A stretch of DNA of 64,000 nucleotides from Peptostreptococcaceae bacterium (GTDB lineage Bacteria; Bacillota; Clostridia; Peptostreptococcales; Peptostreptococcaceae), in the NCBI GenBank assembly GCA_902363255.1, contig CABIZO010000007.1, positions 38,501 through 102,500 on the forward strand, written 5' to 3'. This document shows positions 60,606 through 64,000 of the stretch, piece after piece. The position numbers and the translations under genes were made by a program. Positions within the stretch are counted from its first letter, which is position 1, and the number at the start of each line of letters is the position of its first letter. Below the pieces are notes generated by a model. It was given only the letters and a program-made list of their open reading frames with translations, was not told the DNA's origin and did not search any database.

Positions 60606-60974
60606 ATGAAAGATATTATAAATAGATGCGAGTGTACATGTACACATGAAGACGTTATATGTAAAGTAAAAAATAAAATGCCTGAAGATGAAAAACTTTA
60701 TGATTTAGCAGAGTTATTTAAAGTCTTTGGTGATACTACAAGAGTAAAAATTTTATATACTTTGTTTGAAGAAGAAATGTGTGTATGTGATATAGCTAAT
60801 CTTTTAAATATGACTCAATCAGCAATATCTCATCAGCTGAGAGTTTTAAAACAAGCTAGATTAGTTAAATTTAGAAAAGAAGGTAAGGTTGTATATTATT
60901 CATTAGATGATAATCATATAAATCAAATATTTAACTGTGGCCTTTGCCATATAGAAGAAACTTATAATAGATAG
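60606..60974 (+). CDS. cadC: ArsR/SmtB family metal sensor (CadC type)
   Basis: A 122-aa winged-helix repressor. The recognition helix region is LLNMTQSAISHQLRVLKQARLV (67-88). Metal ligands fit the CadC pattern: N-terminal Cys8, Cys10 and Cys12 plus Cys59 and Cys61 in EMCVCD, matching the Cd/Pb/Zn site of staphylococcal CadC (Cys58/Cys60). A further C-terminal zinc-type site may use D101/H104. The ATG at 60606 is used since GGAGG is nine bases before it. It represses itself and the ATPase 12 bases downstream. Confidence 0.92.
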   Translation: MKDIINRCECTCTHEDVICKVKNKMPEDEKLYDLAELFKVFGDTTRVKILYTLFEEEMCVCDIANLLNMTQSAISHQLRVLKQARLVKFRKEGKVVYYSLDDNHINQIFNCGLCHIEETYNR

Positions 60975-60986
60975 GGGGAGATAAGA

Positions 60987-63602
60987 GTGCTAGCATCCGT
61001 ATTGATAAAAAAAGAAATAATGCTGAATGGATTAACATGTGCTCACTGTGCTGAAACAATAGGAGAAGCTGTTAAAAACGTTCCAGGTGTTCAAAGTAGT
61101 AATATGAATTTTATTAGTAAAAAATTAATTTTGGAGATTGATTCTTCTTATGAAGAAAAAGAAATAATGAGTGAAGTTATTTCCCTTATAGATTCAATAG
61201 AACCAGGATTAGATATTAAGGTAATTGATAAAAAAGTACGTGCAGAGAATAAAAAAGAAATAATGCTAAATGGATTAACATGTGCCCATTGCGCAGAGGT
61301 AATAGATAATAAGGTAAAAACGTTAGAAGGTATTCAAAATAGTAATTTGAATTTTGTAAATAAAAAATTAACATTAGAATTAAATTCTAGAAAAAATGAA
61401 GATAAAATAATAGAAGATGTTATAGGACTGATTGATTCAATAGAACCAGGACTTGATATTAAAATAGTTGGAGATAAGAGCAAATCATATGTAAAGAAAG
61501 ATATTATTTTAGGTGGACTTAACTGTGCTCATTGTGCAGAAGTGATAAATGATAAAGTATCTTCATTAGATGGAGTAAAGAATTCTAACATGAATTTTGT
61601 TAATAAGAAATTATCTGTGGAAATAGATAATACAAAAGAAGAAAATCTAATTAAAAATATAATAGATATAATAAATGATACAGAACCAGGACTTGATATA
61701 CAGGTTGAAGGTGAAAAAGAAAGTAAGAAAGTTAAAAAAGACAATAAAGATAAGATAGATAGTAATAAGTTAAAACTTTTAAAAATATTATTAGGAGCTT
61801 TTGTATTTATATTTGCATTTTATGAGGAAATGGTTGGTATAAAAAGTAAATACTCAATGCTAATATTTTTAGTATCTTATATATTAGTAGGTGGGGATGT
61901 TGTATATAAAGCTTTACGCAACATGGCCAAGGGTAGAATATTTGATGAAAACTTTTTAATGACTGTGGCAACTGTTGGAGCAATAGGAATAGGTGATGCA
62001 TCAGAAGCTGTTGGAGTAATGTTATTCTACAAAGTCGGAGAGTATTTACAAGAACTTGCAGTAGGCAAATCAAGAAAGTCTATTTCTGATTTAATGCAAA
62101 TTAAACCAGATGTGGCAAATTTAAAGGTTGGTAATTCTATTAAGGTAGTAGATCCAGAAGAAGTAGAAATTGGTGACTATATAATAGTTAAACCAGGTGA
62201 AAAAGTACCACTAGATGGTGTAGTTATAGATGGAAGTTCTATGGTTGATACATCTGCTTTAACTGGAGAGTCTGTTTTAAGGACTGTTAAGATAGGTGAT
62301 GAATTGTTATCAGGATTTATAAATAAAAACGCTTTATTAACAGTAAAAGTTACTAAAGACTTCTCTGAGTCAACTGTATCAAAAATATTAGACTTAGTAG
62401 AAAATGCAAGTAGTAAAAAATCAAAAACAGAAAACTTTATATCTGTATTTTCAAAATACTATACACCGATAGTAGTTATACTGGCTACATTGATAGCTGT
62501 AATACCACCAATATTTGTTCAAGGAGCAATATTTAGCGATTGGTTACACAGAGGATTAGTATTTTTAGTTGTATCATGCCCATGTGCATTAGTTTTATCT
62601 ATACCACTAAGTTATTTTAGTGGTATAGGTGTTGCTTCTAAAAATGGCATATTAATAAAAGGTAGTAACTATCTTGAAGCTTTAAGATATGTTGATACAG
62701 TAGTATTTGATAAAACTGGAACACTAACAGAAGGTGTATTTGATGTTGTAAAGGTTAATTCTTTTGGTATATCAGAAGAAGAATTAATTAAATATGCCTC
62801 TATTGCAGAGGTTAACTCAAATCATCCAATAGCTAAATCTATTTTAAATTACTATAATAAAGAAGTTAATTTAAATAAAATAGAAAGTTATGAAGAAATA
62901 GCTGCACATGGAATAAAAGTAAGATATGAAAATGAAGAAATATTAGCTGGAAATGAAAAGTTAATGATAGCTAATAATATTAAAGTAAATAAAAATGAAG
63001 AAATAGGAACTGTAGTTTATATAGCTGTAAATAATCAGTTTAAAGGATATATCGTTATATCTGATAAAATAAAATCAGATAGTGAAAAAGCTATTAAAGA
63101 AATAAAAGCTCAGGGTATAAAAGAAACTGTTATGCTAACTGGAGATAATAAAGAAGTTGCAGACTCAGTAGCAAAACAATTAAATGTAGACAAAGTGTAT
63201 TCAAATTTATTGCCAAATGAAAAAGTAGAAAAAATAGAAGCTATATATGAAGGTAGAAATGATAAAGAAAAAATCGCATTTGTAGGAGATGGTATAAATG
63301 ATGCTCCAGTTCTTGCTCGTGTAGATGTGGGTATAGCTATGGGTGGCCTAGGATCAGATGCAGCCATAGAGGCAGCGGATATAGTTATAATGACAGATGA
63401 ACCTAGCAAAATAGCTGAAGGAATAAGAATATCTAAAAAGACTTATAAAATAGTATGGCAAAATATTATATTTGCTCTAGGTATTAAAATTATAGTTATG
63501 ATATTCGGAGCTTTAGGTATGGCGAGTATGTGGGAAGCAGTATTTGCTGATGTAGGAGTAGCATTAATAGCAGTATTAAATGCTATGAGAATAATGAAAT
63601 AA
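60987..63602 (+). CDS. cadA: P1B-type Zn/Cd/Pb-exporting ATPase with three metal-binding domains
   Basis: An 871-aa heavy-metal ATPase, longer than usual because of three N-terminal HMA domains with CxxC at Cys18/21, Cys99/102 and Cys180/183, about 81 residues apart. The transmembrane CPC motif is at 531-533 (SCPCALV), the phosphorylated Asp in DKTGT is at 575, then HP in NSNHPIAKS and GDGINDAPVLA. The final helix has ADVGVALIAVLNAMR, where the Asp marks the Zn/Cd/Pb class. Start is GTG at 60987 after AGGGGGAG. Transcribed with the CadC-type sensor. Confidence 0.93.
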   Translation: MLASVLIKKEIMLNGLTCAHCAETIGEAVKNVPGVQSSNMNFISKKLILEIDSSYEEKEIMSEVISLIDSIEPGLDIKVIDKKVRAENKKEIMLNGLTCAHCAEVIDNKVKTLEGIQNSNLNFVNKKLTLELNSRKNEDKIIEDVIGLIDSIEPGLDIKIVGDKSKSYVKKDIILGGLNCAHCAEVINDKVSSLDGVKNSNMNFVNKKLSVEIDNTKEENLIKNIIDIINDTEPGLDIQVEGEKESKKVKKDNKDKIDSNKLKLLKILLGAFVFIFAFYEEMVGIKSKYSMLIFLVSYILVGGDVVYKALRNMAKGRIFDENFLMTVATVGAIGIGDASEAVGVMLFYKVGEYLQELAVGKSRKSISDLMQIKPDVANLKVGNSIKVVDPEEVEIGDYIIVKPGEKVPLDGVVIDGSSMVDTSALTGESVLRTVKIGDELLSGFINKNALLTVKVTKDFSESTVSKILDLVENASSKKSKTENFISVFSKYYTPIVVILATLIAVIPPIFVQGAIFSDWLHRGLVFLVVSCPCALVLSIPLSYFSGIGVASKNGILIKGSNYLEALRYVDTVVFDKTGTLTEGVFDVVKVNSFGISEEELIKYASIAEVNSNHPIAKSILNYYNKEVNLNKIESYEEIAAHGIKVRYENEEILAGNEKLMIANNIKVNKNEEIGTVVYIAVNNQFKGYIVISDKIKSDSEKAIKEIKAQGIKETVMLTGDNKEVADSVAKQLNVDKVYSNLLPNEKVEKIEAIYEGRNDKEKIAFVGDGINDAPVLARVDVGIAMGGLGSDAAIEAADIVIMTDEPSKIAEGIRISKKTYKIVWQNIIFALGIKIIVMIFGALGMASMWEAVFADVGVALIAVLNAMRIMK

Positions 63603-63608
63603 AATATT

Positions 63609-63675
63609 AAAGTACTACTTAGTTGTATGTTGAATGATTAAATCCACATATAAGATAGTAGTACTTTTATTTTGT
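63609..63675 (+). terminator. Terminator of the cadC-cadA operon
   Basis: Outer stem AAAGTACTACT (63609-63619) with AGTAGTACTTT (63657-63667) around an inner TATGT/ACATA hairpin, then T-rich sequence. Confidence 0.75.
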
Positions 63676-63880
63676 TTAAATAAAATATAGTATTAAATAT
63701 ATAAAACTTTGTTATAAGCTTATATTTTTTTTAAAATGAAATATAAAGATTTGATATAAAACAAAGTAATAAAAAGCTTGAAATTTCAATATAAAATCAA
63801 ATATAATAATAAAGATGATTTTATGATAAAACATAAAATTTTAATTATTTTAGAAAAAATATAAAAAAAGTTTAAAAAAA
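63676..63880. other. A+T-rich intergenic stretch
   Basis: Very A+T-rich and without a reading frame or recognised motif; it leads into the tandem promoters at the right edge. Confidence 0.5.
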
Positions 63881-63883
63881 CTG

Positions 63884-63912
63884 TTGACGCTTAATTAATA
63901 TGATGATATAGT
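63884..63912 (+). promoter_or_regulatory. Promoter P1 at the right edge
   Basis: TTGACG (63884-63889), 17-base spacer, TATAGT (63907-63912). A 9-bp hairpin TTGTCCTTG-AGA-CAGGGACAA follows at 63918-63938. The downstream gene is outside the window; tandem strong promoters like these commonly precede rRNA operons. Confidence 0.6.
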
Positions 63913-63968
63913 ATTACTTGTCCTTGAGACAGGGACAAAACGTCAACAAAAAACTTTAAAAAAAGTTG

Positions 63969-63997
63969 TTGACAAAGAAAAACAGCTTTGATAGAAT
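63969..63997 (+). promoter_or_regulatory. Promoter P2 at the right edge
   Basis: TTGACA (63969-63974), 17-base spacer, TAGAAT (63992-63997), 85 bases after P1. The GTTGAC surroundings repeat those of P1, suggesting duplicated promoters of one strong unit. Confidence 0.65.
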
Positions 63998-64000
63998 AAA

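Overview
The window is A+T-rich throughout and reads as the chromosome of a strictly fermentative, spore-forming low-G+C Gram-positive. The most likely source is the Clostridia, family Peptostreptococcaceae (Clostridioides/Paraclostridium/Romboutsia-like). This is inferred from gene content and protein style: Rex, two 2[4Fe-4S] ferredoxins, gdhA, a single-chain PurL, HrcA/CIRCE heat-shock control, OFA and CstA carriers and a coat-like protein. No species-level marker is present. Nothing looks like a prophage, insertion sequence or CRISPR array, so most of the window is ordinary core chromosome.

Layout. 1-3.0 kb: an ABC-F ATPase (running off the left edge) divergent from the redox repressor rex, then two small ferredoxin genes on the minus strand. 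3.0-5.4 kb: a long A+T-rich spacer and gdhA. 5.4-8.97 kb: pyrB, pyrK, pyrD and pyrE, with a PyrR-type RNA hairpin at the pyrB ribosome site and a compact, G+C-richer structured element between pyrB and pyrK. 9.1-13.3 kb: an OGG1-type glycosylase, cardiolipin synthase and a two-gene polysaccharide/teichoic-acid type ABC exporter. 13.35-15.4 kb: CIRCE-controlled groES-groEL. 15.5-16.3 kb: orphan larB.

16.4-35.8 kb is a purine island. A guanine riboswitch controls guaB-guaA. It is followed by two tandem BMP-family lipoproteins, cutC, a guanine/hypoxanthine permease and a tightly coupled purE-C-F-M-N-H-D-L operon. The permease and purE leaders carry several CGAA-type (PurR-like) motifs but no riboswitch, so salvage/GMP formation and de novo synthesis seem to be controlled by different devices.

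35.9-39.5 kb: an ECF sigma factor, a membrane protein (probable anti-sigma) and an ABC transporter pair, arranged like the sigY operon of Bacillus. 39.5-42.8 kb: two Hsp20 genes and htpG, each unit with a CIRCE operator laid over the -35 box. 42.8-47.2 kb: an RND exporter with a large extra coiled-coil insert, followed by its likely TetR repressor. 47.2-54.1 kb: four organic-acid/amino-acid carriers (two OFA-type MFS, AlsT/AgcS, CstA), two of which share a nearly identical palindrome upstream.

54.4-60.4 kb is the least-understood part. It holds a DUF5685-like protein, a TPR protein ending in a 16-cysteine string and a membrane protein in one operon. Then come a zinc-ribbon protein with a HAD phosphatase, an unrecognised 360-aa protein, a CmpB-like membrane protein and an Asn/Met/Pro-repeat coat-like protein. 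60.5-63.7 kb: an ArsR/CadC repressor with a perfect 12-2-12 operator and a CadA-type P1B ATPase carrying three N-terminal metal-binding domains. The right edge ends in two strong tandem promoters of the kind that precede rRNA operons.
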